From contig NZ_DS999411.1 of NCBI RefSeq assembly GCF_000158175.1, positions 2,122,868 through 2,186,867 of the forward strand: a stretch of DNA of 64,000 bases, in the 5' to 3' direction. Each line of letters opens with the position of its first letter. Position 1 is the first letter of the stretch. The translations under genes and the position numbers were made by a program. Shown piece after piece: positions 20,822-30,594 of the stretch. Below the pieces are notes generated by a model. That model saw nothing but the letters and a program-made list of their open reading frames with translations, was not told where the DNA came from and ran no database searches. The DNA comes from Luminiphilus syltensis NOR5-1B (lineage in GTDB: Bacteria > Pseudomonadota > Gammaproteobacteria > Pseudomonadales > Halieaceae).

Positions 20822-21370
20822 GTGTTCGCTTTTGCTCCCCTGCGCACCGTAGCTCTATCGTCAGCGCTTGTTGCATTGTCCGCTTGCGCCACCAGCTCTC
20901 CCGACCCAACGCCTGAGCCCGTCGAAGCGACCGAAATTACGCTTAACTTGCCGGTTCCCGAGGTCGAATCCGCGCAACCTGAGTCCTGTGCCTGTCGTGA
21001 GAAAGGCCTTGAAGCGGCAGAGAACTATTTTGATCGAGGCGTGCGCGCCCTGGCAGCGGGTGATTATCTGCAAGCCGAGAAGTACTTTAACCGACACCGC
21101 GACGAGGCCATCTCGCAAACGGTTCGTGAGGCGGACGTGGGACTCGCCTTTGTGGCTCTGTTAAGCGCAACCCATTCGGATGCATTGGTGGCGGAGGGCT
21201 TGGACCAGCGCGCCGAGGTGATGATGTTGGCGTTGGCGGCGGTGCAGACACTGGAAGGTCAAATCAAGGCGCTCGACACGCTCAACGATGTTCTGGCTAA
21301 GGACTTGAAAAAGCGTGAAGAGGCGCTCAACCGGCTGCGCGAACTGACTCTTGGTCAAGAGGAAGGGTAG
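20822..21370 (+). CDS. Putative lipoprotein with tetratricopeptide-like helices
   Basis: 182 residues from GTG 20822 (AAGGA upstream). Signal peptide with lipobox LVALSAC; the acylated Cys is at about residue 20. Then a Thr/Pro/Glu-rich linker and an alpha-helical region (ENYFDRGVRALAAGDYLQAE) resembling one TPR unit, ending in a charged coiled-coil-like tail. Function unknown. Its last 44 bases overlap the 3' end of the convergent histidine kinase gene. Confidence 0.75.
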   Translation: MFAFAPLRTVALSSALVALSACATSSPDPTPEPVEATEITLNLPVPEVESAQPESCACREKGLEAAENYFDRGVRALAAGDYLQAEKYFNRHRDEAISQTVREADVGLAFVALLSATHSDALVAEGLDQRAEVMMLALAAVQTLEGQIKALDTLNDVLAKDLKKREEALNRLRELTLGQEEG

Positions 21371-22865
21371 CCGTAAAGGTAGATCCCTTTCCGGGGGTGC
21401 TTTCCAGCGTAATATCCCCGCCCAACATGCGGCAGAATTCACGCACAATGGCGAGGCCCAGCCCGGTACCCCCGTACTTTGAACCGGTGCTGCTTTCTGC
21501 CTGCTCAAAGGCCTCAAAGACATTGGCCTGTTGCGCTTCGGCAATCCCAATTCCGTTGTCTTTGACGGCGATGAGCAAGCTGTTTTTCTCAATGCGCGCA
21601 ATGACCTCGATAACACCGTCCTCGGTGAATTTGCAGGCGTTGGAAAACAGGTTGGTGACAATCTGCTGTAGCTTCGCGGGATCGGACTCCATTTCGGGCA
21701 GGTCGTCTGCAATCGACAGCGTCAGCGTGTTATTTTTCTGGGTGATAAGCGGAGACAGTGCGTCGCAGATCTGATAAATCAATGCGGCGGGATCGACCGT
21801 CTCCAGAGATACCGTCATCTTCCCGGTTTCCATCTTTGAGAGGTCGAGGATGTCGTTGATTAGAGAGAGTAGTTGTCGACCAGAAAATATGATGGTGCCA
21901 AGATCATGGTGAAACTGATCCTGATCGAGCTGTTGTCCATCGCTTAATTCATCCTGCAGCATTTCGCTGTAGCCGATGATCGCGTTGAGTGGGGTTCTCA
22001 GTTCGTGGCTGACGTTGGCCAGGAACATACTTTTTGCCGCGTTTGCGGCATCGGCATCGGCTTTGGCGTCGTGAACCTCTTCAATAGCGCGCTGTAGTTT
22101 GGCCGACATGTCATTGAAGGTTCGCGCCAGGTCCCGTATTTCTCCCGCATCCCGCGTTTCGTTGATGCGATGCGTCAGGTCTCCCTCGCCAAAGCGGCGC
22201 ACGCCTGTCTTGAGCCGAGTGAGTGAGGCATTCGCGGAGCGTATCAACCCCACCACCAGCAACATGGTGATCACAATCGAACTGACAAAGCCGATAACGG
22301 TGATGCGGTCGGTGATAGTGATGGTGTTGTCGATGGCGTTCGAGCGCTGGACCGCCAGAAAAGCGTGCCGTTGGTCGAGTTCCTGGAGCCGTTGCTGGGC
22401 ATCGTTATAGTTTTTCGCCCCGCTGATATTGGCATCACTACCGCTGTTGTAGTTTTCGTAAAAATCTCGCCACTGCTGTAACAGGGCGTCAGCGCTGTTT
22501 TGAAGGCGCAGATAGTAGTCCTCGGTACCCTGGCCGCCGAGGTTTCCCAGCCGACGAAGCTTCGAATTGATGCTTTCCAGCTCGTCCAGTGCCGAGTTCC
22601 GCTCGCTGCTGGCCAATGGTGCTTCAGTGGTTTCCCGCAGCGTCGCCAACACCAGGACCCGCTGTCGCTGATCCTGAAAGCTCTGCTCAAGATCGGCAGT
22701 CAATTGTGCCGCTGTAACGGCGTCGCGATAGGCAACCAGGCTCTCAGACCGAGCGGAGCTACCCCAGACATAGGTGGCGACGTTGGTGGCAAAAAGTACC
22801 AGTATGGCCGCTGAGAACAGGTATAGGCGCGCGCGGAGACTGAGCGCTGGCCTCAGCCGCCTCAC
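21327..22865 (-). CDS. Membrane sensor histidine kinase
   Basis: 512 residues, GTG start overlapping the regulator stop. Membrane helix (about 14-32), a helical periplasmic domain of about 150 residues, second helix (about 185-205), HAMP, a short coiled coil, HisKA (NVSHELRTPLNAIIGYSEML) and HATPase_c (N box LFSNACKF, DNGIGIA, GTGLGLAIV). No attached receiver; the partner is probably one of the two receivers encoded upstream. The signal is unknown. Confidence 0.9.
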   Translation of the reverse strand: MRRLRPALSLRARLYLFSAAILVLFATNVATYVWGSSARSESLVAYRDAVTAAQLTADLEQSFQDQRQRVLVLATLRETTEAPLASSERNSALDELESINSKLRRLGNLGGQGTEDYYLRLQNSADALLQQWRDFYENYNSGSDANISGAKNYNDAQQRLQELDQRHAFLAVQRSNAIDNTITITDRITVIGFVSSIVITMLLVVGLIRSANASLTRLKTGVRRFGEGDLTHRINETRDAGEIRDLARTFNDMSAKLQRAIEEVHDAKADADAANAAKSMFLANVSHELRTPLNAIIGYSEMLQDELSDGQQLDQDQFHHDLGTIIFSGRQLLSLINDILDLSKMETGKMTVSLETVDPAALIYQICDALSPLITQKNNTLTLSIADDLPEMESDPAKLQQIVTNLFSNACKFTEDGVIEVIARIEKNSLLIAVKDNGIGIAEAQQANVFEAFEQAESSTGSKYGGTGLGLAIVREFCRMLGGDITLESTPGKGSTFTATLPLDQESVRAAG

Positions 22866-23239
22866 GGCATCAATTCCGCTATCTTGGCGAGCAGCTGGGG
22901 AAAATCGATGGGCTTGGTAGCGTAGTCATTGCAGCCGGCCGCCAGCGCCTGCTCGCGATCCGACGCCATGGCGTGGGCCGTCAGCGCGATGATGGGAATG
23001 TGGGCAATGGCATCATCGGCGCGGGCTTCCCGGCTTGCGGTACAGCCATCCATAACCGGCAAATTGATATCCATTAAAACCAGCGCCGGCTGCTCATCGC
23101 GCATGCGATCCAGGGCCTGCGCGCCGTCACCAGCGCAGATCACCGTATGCCCAGCACGGGTGAGGCGCCTGACCAACATATCGCGGTTCACTTCATTGTC
23201 TTCAACCAAAAGAATGCTGTTGTTCGCGGATTGGCTCAA
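22862..23239 (-). CDS. Single-domain response regulator (CheY/DivK-like)
   Basis: 125 residues, receiver only. Phospho-acceptor Asp in LVLMDINLPVMDG, acidic pair VEDNE, Thr in IIALTAHAM and Lys in ATKPID. TTG start overlapping the cyclase stop. With no output domain it probably carries phosphate or controls a partner by contact. Confidence 0.92.
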   Translation of the reverse strand: MSQSANNSILLVEDNEVNRDMLVRRLTRAGHTVICAGDGAQALDRMRDEQPALVLMDINLPVMDGCTASREARADDAIAHIPIIALTAHAMASDREQALAAGCNDYATKPIDFPQLLAKIAELMP

Positions 23240-24690
23240 AGTGATGCTCCCAGCAGTTGGTAAACCACCACGCTCTCCTCGATACCTTTAACCGATAACG
23301 ACCGGCGGTCTCCGAGTTCGTAATGATCCGGAAGTTTCTCCAGGGTACTCTCAGAGATCAGTATCTCTTTGCGGCCGGTGGCGTCTTCGATTCGTGATGT
23401 CACATTCATGGCGTGCCCGACAAAGCCATATTTGGCGCGTCGTTCGGATCCTATGTTACCCGCGACAACCGTACCGGTATTCAGCGCCAGTGCCATATCG
23501 AGCTCGGGCAGGCCATCGGCACTATTTTGCTGGTTGACCTCTTCCATGGCAGCTTGCATGGCGATCGCGCATTTGACCGCTCGCTCTGCATCGTCATCGG
23601 CATGGCGCGGCGCTCCAAAAACCGCCAGTACCGCATCGCCCAGAAATTCGTCGATGGTGCCGTCGTGCTCAATAATAATCTCCGTCATGCGACCGAGATA
23701 GCGATTGAGCAACTGAACGACCTTCTGCGGGGGTAGATGCTCACTCAGGGTGGTAAAGCCGCGTATATCCGACATCATAATGGTCACTTCGCGCAGGTCA
23801 CCACCGAGCTCGAGCCCCTCCGGACTCTCGAGGATCTCATCAACGATCTGGTCGGACAGGTAGCGCCCGAAGGTCGCGCGAATAAACGCCTCGTTTCGCT
23901 CAAGCTGGCGCCGGTATTGCTGTTCACGGTCATGCCAGCGCTTGCGCTCGATACCCGCTGAAATTCTGGCCTGAAGGACCACCGGGTTAAAGGGCTTTAG
24001 CAGGTAGTCATCGGCCCCCGCCTGGATGCAGCCGATAATTTGCTGCATATCTTGTCGGCCACTGATCATCACTACCGGGGTGGCCCGCAGTTCCGGGTCA
24101 TCCTTTAATCTGCGCAGCACCTCGGCGCCACCAATCCCGGGCATCATGAGGTCCAGCAGTACCACGTCTACCGCCATAGTCCCCAGAAGCTCCAGGGCCT
24201 CCTCGCCGGATTCGGCCGTGATCACGGTGTGGCCTGATCGGTGCAGCAAGCGCGAGATTAGTTCGCGATTTTCCGGCATATCGTCTACCGCGAGGATTAC
24301 CCCGGCATCGGTGGGATCGGCTGATGGGGGCTTGGCTGTGTTGCTGGCTCCGGCGACTACCGTCGAGCGGACCACAGAGAGGATCGCGGGTAGGGTGGTC
24401 GTGATACCCGGGTGTAAATCAGCCGATTCCTCGTTGAGCATTTCTGCGTAGCCACGGATGGCGCCTATAACATTGAGCAGGTCATGGTTCTTTGAGCTTG
24501 AGTCGCCGCTCATCAGCTCATTGAGACGATCGCCGGCATCGAGCAGCGAATCGATGTCCTGACGGGTATGATCGCTCACCGCTATCGAGCGGCGCGCAGC
24601 GGCCTGGCGTAACGGGCCCACGGCATCCAGCACTTTCTGCGCCCAAACAACAGGTGTTTCTGATACTTGCTCCAATTCCGGTCTCTCCAC
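23236..24690 (-). CDS. Receiver-domain class III nucleotide cyclase (possibly guanylyl cyclase)
   Basis: 484 residues, GTG start. Residues 60-115 look like a histidine-kinase dimerisation/phosphotransfer helix pair (H69 in KNHDLLNVIGAIRGYAEML) without an ATPase domain. A receiver follows (about 130-250; Asp near 178 in VVLLDLMMPG), then a class III cyclase domain (about 295-480). Both metal Asp (SDIRGFT, FLGDAV) and the transition-state Asn/Arg (NVTSR) are present. The substrate pair, Lys/Asp in adenylyl cyclases, is Glu (E in DEFLGD) and Gly (G in KYGFVGH), the pattern of guanylyl cyclases. First gene of a three-gene overlapping operon. Confidence 0.88.
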   Translation of the reverse strand: MERPELEQVSETPVVWAQKVLDAVGPLRQAAARRSIAVSDHTRQDIDSLLDAGDRLNELMSGDSSSKNHDLLNVIGAIRGYAEMLNEESADLHPGITTTLPAILSVVRSTVVAGASNTAKPPSADPTDAGVILAVDDMPENRELISRLLHRSGHTVITAESGEEALELLGTMAVDVVLLDLMMPGIGGAEVLRRLKDDPELRATPVVMISGRQDMQQIIGCIQAGADDYLLKPFNPVVLQARISAGIERKRWHDREQQYRRQLERNEAFIRATFGRYLSDQIVDEILESPEGLELGGDLREVTIMMSDIRGFTTLSEHLPPQKVVQLLNRYLGRMTEIIIEHDGTIDEFLGDAVLAVFGAPRHADDDAERAVKCAIAMQAAMEEVNQQNSADGLPELDMALALNTGTVVAGNIGSERRAKYGFVGHAMNVTSRIEDATGRKEILISESTLEKLPDHYELGDRRSLSVKGIEESVVVYQLLGASL

Positions 24691-24819
24691 GCCACCTCAA
24701 TTGAGTATACCTACCCCATTGATGCAATTCAGCGTCGCAAACTTGGCGCGAGGGATAGGCGAGTCGCGAGGTTTGCGTTAGTATCGCATCGAATTGACGC
24801 GCTTTAGGACACAAACCGC

Positions 24820-25467
24820 ATGCTGGATCAAGTGGAAATATTTCACGGACTTTCGGAAGAGGAGTTAAAGGCTATGGAAGCCAGCAGCACCTCGCGCGCA
24901 TTTCCGAAGAATACTGTGGTGATCCATGAGAACGATCCGGCGGACTCGCTGTTTGTTATCGAATCCGGCCGGGTCAAGGTGTATTGCAGCGACAAGAATG
25001 GCAAGGAATTCATAATGAATACCCTGGGTGCGGGTGATTACTTCGGTGAGCTGGCGCTCCTCGATGACTCAACGCGCTCTGCCTCGGTGCGCACCGTTGA
25101 AAAGAGTGAATTCCGGGTGGTTATGAAAGATGACTTCAACCAGGTACTCGATGATCACCCCAATATCGCGCGGCAGATGATCAGCAATCTGGCCAGCCGC
25201 GTGCGCAAGCTTACCGCTGACGTTAAGAGTCTCGCTTTACAGGATGTGTACGGTCGCGTGGCCAACGTGCTTATGGACCTTTCCGAGGAGCGCGGGGATG
25301 GGACTCTGTTTATCCCGGAGAAGCTCACTCAGCAGGATATCGCCGATCGTGTTGGCGCGTCACGGGAGATGGTAGCCCGGATTCTCAAGGATCTGACGAT
25401 TGGCGAATATATTCGCTTCGAAGGGCGCCACATCATCATCAATACGCGTCTGCCCGCCAAATACTGA
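24820..25467 (+). CDS. Crp/Fnr-family transcription regulator with intact cyclic-nucleotide site
   Basis: 215 residues. N-terminal cyclic-nucleotide-binding beta barrel with the phosphate-binding cassette GEL ... TRSAS (Gly-Glu near 75, Arg-Ser near 86), long C helix, then winged helix-turn-helix (LTQQDIADRVGASREMVARI). No Fnr-type N-terminal Cys cluster. Divergent from the cyclase operon, so it is a natural receptor for its product. The C-helix position matching Crp Thr127 appears to be Leu, with Thr at the Ser128 place, so ligand choice may differ from Crp. Confidence 0.9.
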   Translation: MLDQVEIFHGLSEEELKAMEASSTSRAFPKNTVVIHENDPADSLFVIESGRVKVYCSDKNGKEFIMNTLGAGDYFGELALLDDSTRSASVRTVEKSEFRVVMKDDFNQVLDDHPNIARQMISNLASRVRKLTADVKSLALQDVYGRVANVLMDLSEERGDGTLFIPEKLTQQDIADRVGASREMVARILKDLTIGEYIRFEGRHIIINTRLPAKY

Positions 25468-25469
25468 GT

Positions 25470-26819
25470 TCAGGTCGTCTTGCGCGTCTTGAGAACAGCG
25501 ACGTCGATGTTCCCGCTGCCCAGTCGGACACGTAATGATTGGCCGCTCTGCACCTGATTCTGTCGTTTGACCACCGCGCCGTCTTCGGTTTGCACGATCG
25601 CGTAGCCGCGGGCGAGGGTGCCCTCGGGGCCCAGCGATTGCAGAAGTCGCCGCTGCTGGTTGAGTCGCTCTTTCGTTGAGGTCAGTTTCCTGTGGATGAG
25701 CAGCGACATTCGCTGTCCTGCATCGACGACCTGCTTCCTGCTTATCTGGGCCCGATATGCCGGGCTTTCCCGATGCAGGCGCAGTCGTAGCGAGCGCATA
25801 TGATCATTTTTAGCCACCAGTTGTGCATCGATCGCCCGACGCAATCGGGTCTTCAGGTCTGTCAGTCGAGCCTCCTGCTGGCGCACCTGGCTCGACGGGT
25901 GGCGCAGGCGTGCCCGAAGATGTCCCAATTTCTCGCGATACTGCGAGGTTCGGCCAACCATAAAGCGGTTGAGCTGGGCGGTAATCGCGTCGAGCTGCTG
26001 CATTCGCTCGCGCTGATCGGTAGTCACCAGTTCCGCCGCAGCGGACGGTGTGGCCGCTCTGATATCGGCCGCAAAGTCGGCGATACTGAAGTCGATTTCG
26101 TGACCCACGGCCGAAACGACGGGTATGGCACTCGCCGCGATAGCGCGCGCCACCGACTCTTCGTTGAATGACCATAAGTCTTCCAGCGAGCCGCCACCTC
26201 GTCCGACAATAAGCGCATCGAGTGATAATTGCCCCGCTGTCACCAGCCGATTGGCCTGATCAATGGCGGCACTGATGGCCGCGGCGGCACCGTTGCCCTG
26301 GACCGCTACCGGAAGCAAATACACCGCTGTCATCGGTGACCGTCGCTCCAGTACCGACTGAATGTCGTGAATCGCCGCCCCAGTCGGCGACGTGACGACG
26401 CCGACAGTGGCGCAATCGCCGGGTACGGCTTTCTTGAGCTCCGGGTCGAAGAGGCCCTCGTCCGCGAGGCGTTTTTTGAGCCGTTCAAAGGCGAGTTGCA
26501 GCGCCCCGTCTCCCGCCGCGTCCATGGTCTCGCAGATCAGCTGGAACTCACCACGCGCCTCATAGAGCGAGACAGCGGCGCGTATCGTGACCTGGTCGCC
26601 ATTTTCCGGGCGCGGGCGCACCCGGAGATTGGCACGACGGAACATCGCGCATCGCACCTGGGATCGGTCGTCCTTGAGGCTGAAGTACCAGTGGCCGGAG
26701 CTCGCCGCTACAAAGTTGCTGATCTCACCTTCCACCAACACAGTCGCGTAGTGGTCTTGCAGCAGCGTTTTGACGTCGCCGTTGAGCTCGCTGACGGTGA
26801 AGGTATGGCGCTGATCCAT
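25470..26819 (-). CDS. xseA: Exodeoxyribonuclease VII large subunit
   Basis: 449 residues. N-terminal OB domain (VLVEGEISNFVAASSGHWYF), catalytic core (VVTSPTGAAIHDI, DALIVGRGGGSLEDLWSFN, VVSAVGHEIDF) and long coiled coils. Degrades ssDNA with the small subunit XseB, which is not in the window. Divergent from guaB. Confidence 0.96.
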   Translation of the reverse strand: MDQRHTFTVSELNGDVKTLLQDHYATVLVEGEISNFVAASSGHWYFSLKDDRSQVRCAMFRRANLRVRPRPENGDQVTIRAAVSLYEARGEFQLICETMDAAGDGALQLAFERLKKRLADEGLFDPELKKAVPGDCATVGVVTSPTGAAIHDIQSVLERRSPMTAVYLLPVAVQGNGAAAAISAAIDQANRLVTAGQLSLDALIVGRGGGSLEDLWSFNEESVARAIAASAIPVVSAVGHEIDFSIADFAADIRAATPSAAAELVTTDQRERMQQLDAITAQLNRFMVGRTSQYREKLGHLRARLRHPSSQVRQQEARLTDLKTRLRRAIDAQLVAKNDHMRSLRLRLHRESPAYRAQISRKQVVDAGQRMSLLIHRKLTSTKERLNQQRRLLQSLGPEGTLARGYAIVQTEDGAVVKRQNQVQSGQSLRVRLGSGNIDVAVLKTRKTT

Positions 26820-26852
26820 GGCGATTTCGTTGCGGATGATGGGCCTCTTTGG

Positions 26853-26881
26853 TTTACCGAGCTGGCTGAGAGAGTTATAAT
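26853..26881 (+). promoter_or_regulatory. Sigma70 promoter of guaBA
   Basis: TTTACC and TATAAT (perfect -10) with 17 bases between, in the xseA-guaB gap, about 40 bases before guaB. Confidence 0.7.
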
Positions 26882-26919
26882 TTCCCGTTTACCTGACCTA
26901 AGGTCAAGTCGAGGTACAC

Positions 26920-28389
26920 ATGTTGCGCATCGCTCAGGAAGCTCTGACCTTCGACGACGTTCTTCTACTGCCGGGGTATTCGGAAGTCGTCGCCACCGAT
27001 GTATCGCTGGTCACACGCCTGACGCGCAACATCGCCTTGAACATACCACTGATTTCGGCGGCTATGGATACCGTCACCGAGGCCCGACTGGCTATTGCCA
27101 TGGCTCAGGAGGGCGGCATCGGTATCATCCATAAAAATATGACCGTTGCCGAGCAGGCCGCTGAAGTGCGTCGTGTCAAGAAATTCGAAAGCGGTGTGGT
27201 TAAAGACCCCATCACCATTCAACACGACGCCAGTATCGCCGAGTTGCTCGAGCTCACCAACAGTAATGGGATATCCGGCGTGCCGGTGCTCAAGGGCACT
27301 GATCTTGTCGGCATTGTTACCCGTCGCGATCTGCGCTTCGAAACCGATACAACGCAGGCCGTGTCAGCGATTATGACGCCTAAAGAAAAGCTGGTCACCG
27401 TGGGAGAGGGGGCGCCATCCGAGGAGGTTCAGCAGCTGCTGCATCAACATCGGATCGAAAAAATCCTCGTGGTTAACGACGATTTTGACCTGACCGGAAT
27501 GATTACGGTCAAGGATTTCGATAAAGCCGAAAGTTTCCCACACGCCTGCAAAGACAGTTTTGGTCGTCTGCGCGTGGGCGCGTCGATTGGTACCAGCGCC
27601 GATACCGACGAGCGAGTTGCCGCCCTGGTTCACGCGGGGGTCGATGTGCTGGTAGTCGATACCGCCCATGGCCATTCGCGCAACGTCTTGGAACGCATTC
27701 GCAGCATTAAGGCCGAACATCCCGAGGTGGATGTTATCGGCGGCAATATCGCCACCGCTGAGGCGGCTCGAGCCCTTGCGGACGCCGGAGCAGATGCGGT
27801 GAAAGTGGGCATTGGCCCCGGCTCGATTTGTACCACCCGCGTTATTACCGGCATGGGGGTTCCGCAGATTACGGCCATTTGTAATGTTGCTGAAGCCCTC
27901 GCCGGAACCGATATTCCCCTGATTGCCGACGGTGGCATACGCTTCTCAGGAGATCTGGCAAAAGCCATCGCTGCCGGCGCTCATGCGGTGATGATGGGCA
28001 GCATGCTTGCCGGTACCGAGGAGGCTCCCGGCGAGGTGGAGCTGTACCAGGGCCGCACCTATAAGGCCTATCGGGGCATGGGCTCTATCGGCGCGATGGC
28101 GCAGAAGCAGGGGTCGTCTGACCGTTATTTCCAGGATGCCAGCGCCGGATCCGAGAAGCTGGTACCCGAGGGTATCGAGGGGCGGGTTCCCTATAAGGGG
28201 CCGGTATCCGCGATCGTGCACCAGCTCATGGGCGGGGTGCGTTCATCCATGGGTTATGCGGGATGTCCCACCGTCGATGAAATGCGCACACGTCCCGAGT
28301 TTGTGCGTGTTACGGCCGCCGGTGCGGCCGAGTCTCACGTACACGACGTATCGATTACCAAAGAAGCGCCGAATTACCCCGTCCGCTGA
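26920..28389 (+). CDS. guaB: Inosine-5'-monophosphate dehydrogenase
   Basis: 489 residues, full length. Beta/alpha barrel with a CBS pair inserted at about 95-205. Catalytic Cys loop [11 protein letters not shown], flap MGSIGAMAQ. Oxidises IMP to XMP, the committed step to GMP. Operon with guaA (10 bases apart). Confidence 0.98.
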   Translation: MLRIAQEALTFDDVLLLPGYSEVVATDVSLVTRLTRNIALNIPLISAAMDTVTEARLAIAMAQEGGIGIIHKNMTVAEQAAEVRRVKKFESGVVKDPITIQHDASIAELLELTNSNGISGVPVLKGTDLVGIVTRRDLRFETDTTQAVSAIMTPKEKLVTVGEGAPSEEVQQLLHQHRIEKILVVNDDFDLTGMITVKDFDKAESFPHACKDSFGRLRVGASIGTSADTDERVAALVHAGVDVLVVDTAHGHSRNVLERIRSIKAEHPEVDVIGGNIATAEAARALADAGADAVKVGIGPGSICTTRVITGMGVPQITAICNVAEALAGTDIPLIADGGIRFSGDLAKAIAAGAHAVMMGSMLAGTEEAPGEVELYQGRTYKAYRGMGSIGAMAQKQGSSDRYFQDASAGSEKLVPEGIEGRVPYKGPVSAIVHQLMGGVRSSMGYAGCPTVDEMRTRPEFVRVTAAGAAESHVHDVSITKEAPNYPVR

Positions 28390-28399
28390 GGGCCGCCGA

Positions 28400-29977
28400 G
28401 TGACCACCGATATTCATCTTCACAAAATCCTGATTCTGGATTTTGGCTCTCAATACACCCAGCTTATTGCCCGCCGCGTCCGGGAGGTGGGTGTTTTCAG
28501 CGAAATCCACCCCTGGGACATGGCCGACGCGGATATTCAGGCCTTCGCCCCCAGTGGGATTATCCTCTCGGGCGGTCCGGAGTCAGTTACCGAGCCGGGA
28601 GCCCCCTCGGCACCCGAGGTCGTCTTTCGTCTCGGCGTTCCAGTGCTGGGGATTTGCTACGGTATGCAGACCATGGCGGTACAGATGGGGGGTGCTGTTC
28701 AGGGTTCGCAAACCAGCGAGTTTGGCTATGCACAGATAAGCCGTCTCGGCTCCGCTGGTCTGTTGCATGATATCTCTGACCATATTGATGAATCGGGACA
28801 ACTGCTGCTCGATGTCTGGATGAGTCATGGCGACAAGGTGATAGCGCTCCCGGACGGCTTTGAGTGCATCGCCGAGACCGAAAGCTGCCCCATCGCGGGC
28901 ATGGCGCACCAGAGCGAGCCCTGGTTCGGAATCCAGTTTCATCCCGAGGTCACCCACACGCTCCAGGGCAAACGAATTTTCGAGCACTTTGTGCTCGAGA
29001 TCTGCGCATGTGAAGCACTGTGGACCCCCGCCAATATTGTGGACGATGCGATCGCCCGTGTTCGAGAGCAGGTCGGTGGTGACAAGGTTCTGCTAGGACT
29101 GTCGGGCGGGGTGGATAGCTCGGTGGTGGCGGCGCTGCTGCACCGCGCGATCGGCGATCAATTGACCTGTGTATTTGTCGACAACGGACTGTTGCGCAAG
29201 CAGGAAGGTGATCAGGTCATGGACATGTTTGCGCGCAACATGGGTGTGCGCGTGATCCGTGTCGATGCGGAAGCATTGTTTCTCGGTAAATTACGTGGTG
29301 AGTCCGACCCGGAAGCGAAGCGAAAAATTATTGGCAATACCTTTATTGAAATTTTCGACGACGAGGCAGGAAAGATTCAGGATGTGAAGTGGCTCGCCCA
29401 GGGCACGATTTATCCCGATGTCATCGAGTCTGCCGGTGGAAAAACCGGTAAAGCCCACGTCATCAAGTCGCATCACAATGTGGGCGGTCTGCCCGACGAT
29501 ATGGCGCTCGAGTTGGTCGAGCCCCTGCGGGAGCTGTTCAAAGACGAAGTGCGCCAGATTGGTCTGGAGTTGGGACTGCCGCGGGATATGGTCTTCAGAC
29601 ATCCGTTTCCAGGCCCAGGATTGGGGGTGCGGATTCTTGGCGAAGTAAAGAAAGAATACGCTGACCTGCTGCGGGACGCCGACGCCATTTTTATTGAAGA
29701 GCTGCGCAGAACGGGCTGGTACGACAAGACCAGTCAGGCGTTTGCGGTGTTCCTGCCGGTCAAATCTGTCGGGGTTGTTGGTGATGGCCGACGTTACGAG
29801 TACGTCATTGCCATTCGCGCGGTACAAACCGTCGACTTCATGACCGCGCGCTGGGCCCATCTGCCCTATGAGCTTTTGGAAACCGTGTCCAACCGCATCA
29901 TCAACGAGATCTCGGGTGTATCCCGGGTCACCTACGATATCAGCGGCAAACCGCCGGCGACGATAGAGTGGGAGTAG
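28400..29977 (+). CDS. guaA: GMP synthase (glutamine-hydrolysing)
   Basis: 525 residues from GTG 28400 (the same length as E. coli). Class I amidotransferase with Cys in VLGICYGMQ and His/Glu in FHPEV, ATP pyrophosphatase P-loop [13 protein letters not shown], and the C-terminal dimerisation domain ending PPATIEWE. Makes GMP from XMP. Confidence 0.97.
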   Translation: MTTDIHLHKILILDFGSQYTQLIARRVREVGVFSEIHPWDMADADIQAFAPSGIILSGGPESVTEPGAPSAPEVVFRLGVPVLGICYGMQTMAVQMGGAVQGSQTSEFGYAQISRLGSAGLLHDISDHIDESGQLLLDVWMSHGDKVIALPDGFECIAETESCPIAGMAHQSEPWFGIQFHPEVTHTLQGKRIFEHFVLEICACEALWTPANIVDDAIARVREQVGGDKVLLGLSGGVDSSVVAALLHRAIGDQLTCVFVDNGLLRKQEGDQVMDMFARNMGVRVIRVDAEALFLGKLRGESDPEAKRKIIGNTFIEIFDDEAGKIQDVKWLAQGTIYPDVIESAGGKTGKAHVIKSHHNVGGLPDDMALELVEPLRELFKDEVRQIGLELGLPRDMVFRHPFPGPGLGVRILGEVKKEYADLLRDADAIFIEELRRTGWYDKTSQAFAVFLPVKSVGVVGDGRRYEYVIAIRAVQTVDFMTARWAHLPYELLETVSNRIINEISGVSRVTYDISGKPPATIEWE

Positions 29978-30033
29978 CGAGCGACACTAACCTATCGATG
30001 TATAGGGGTTGGTGAATCACGATGTCGGTCAGC

Positions 30034-30594
30034 CTATCGATCTCGTTGCGGCGGCACAGCCTCGCCCTGAAGCTGGGTCGCAACTACGGCGGCTAACTCC
30101 TGCGCAATTTGACTGAGTGTCTCCGCGTCCTTTGCATAGATCGGGTGCGGCACCACGGCGGCGTGATAGCCGGGCATGCCGAGAGTCGTGGCGAAGGAGG
30201 CGATGTGTCGCGTGAATACGTCGGTGATGACCACCGTAGCAGGGATTCCCGCAGCTTCCATTTTCACGGCGTCGCCGAGGCTGCAGGCTGAGCAGGCGCC
30301 GCAATCACCGAGTCCGGTGATGACCACGTCGGCCTGTGCGCTAATGGCTTCAACTTCTTCATCATCGATGACCCGGGATGCAGATCCCTTGGCAATCAAC
30401 CGCGAGCTGGCAACGGGAATATGGGTGTTGAGTGCCTTGCAAATTGCCTCAAGCAACTCGCGCGCTTTGGGTTTGCCGTTATCGATCAGCGCTACCCGGA
30501 TTGGTTTGGTAAAAGCTCGCCGCGCCGCAGGCTGAAGCCCGGCGGGAGGCGGTTCATCCATCAAAACCGGTACAACGAGTTCAATCATGCTCAC
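30034..30594 (-). CDS. UGSC-family protein, cysteine form (uncharacterised selenoprotein family)
   Basis: 186 residues from GTG 30594, which has AAGGAGGG six bases upstream and overlaps the preceding stop (GTGA); ATG 30588 lies too far from that site. The key motif is GDCGACSAC at residues 96-104 (C98, C101, C104). It corresponds to the Sec-Gly-Ser-Cys motif that names the UGSC family, with Cys for selenocysteine and Ala for Ser. Preceding hydrophobic strand ADVVITGLG and following TVVITDVF suggest an alpha/beta fold with the Cys loop at a strand end. A redox role is inferred. No signal peptide. Confidence 0.75.
   Translation of the reverse strand: MSMIELVVPVLMDEPPPAGLQPAARRAFTKPIRVALIDNGKPKARELLEAICKALNTHIPVASSRLIAKGSASRVIDDEEVEAISAQADVVITGLGDCGACSACSLGDAVKMEAAGIPATVVITDVFTRHIASFATTLGMPGYHAAVVPHPIYAKDAETLSQIAQELAAVVATQLQGEAVPPQRDR

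Noticed and set aside
24691..24819. Search for a Crp-type TGTGA-N6-TCACA site between cyclase operon and regulator
   Set aside because: No such palindrome; only a loose GCAAAC...GTTTGC pair with a long spacer.
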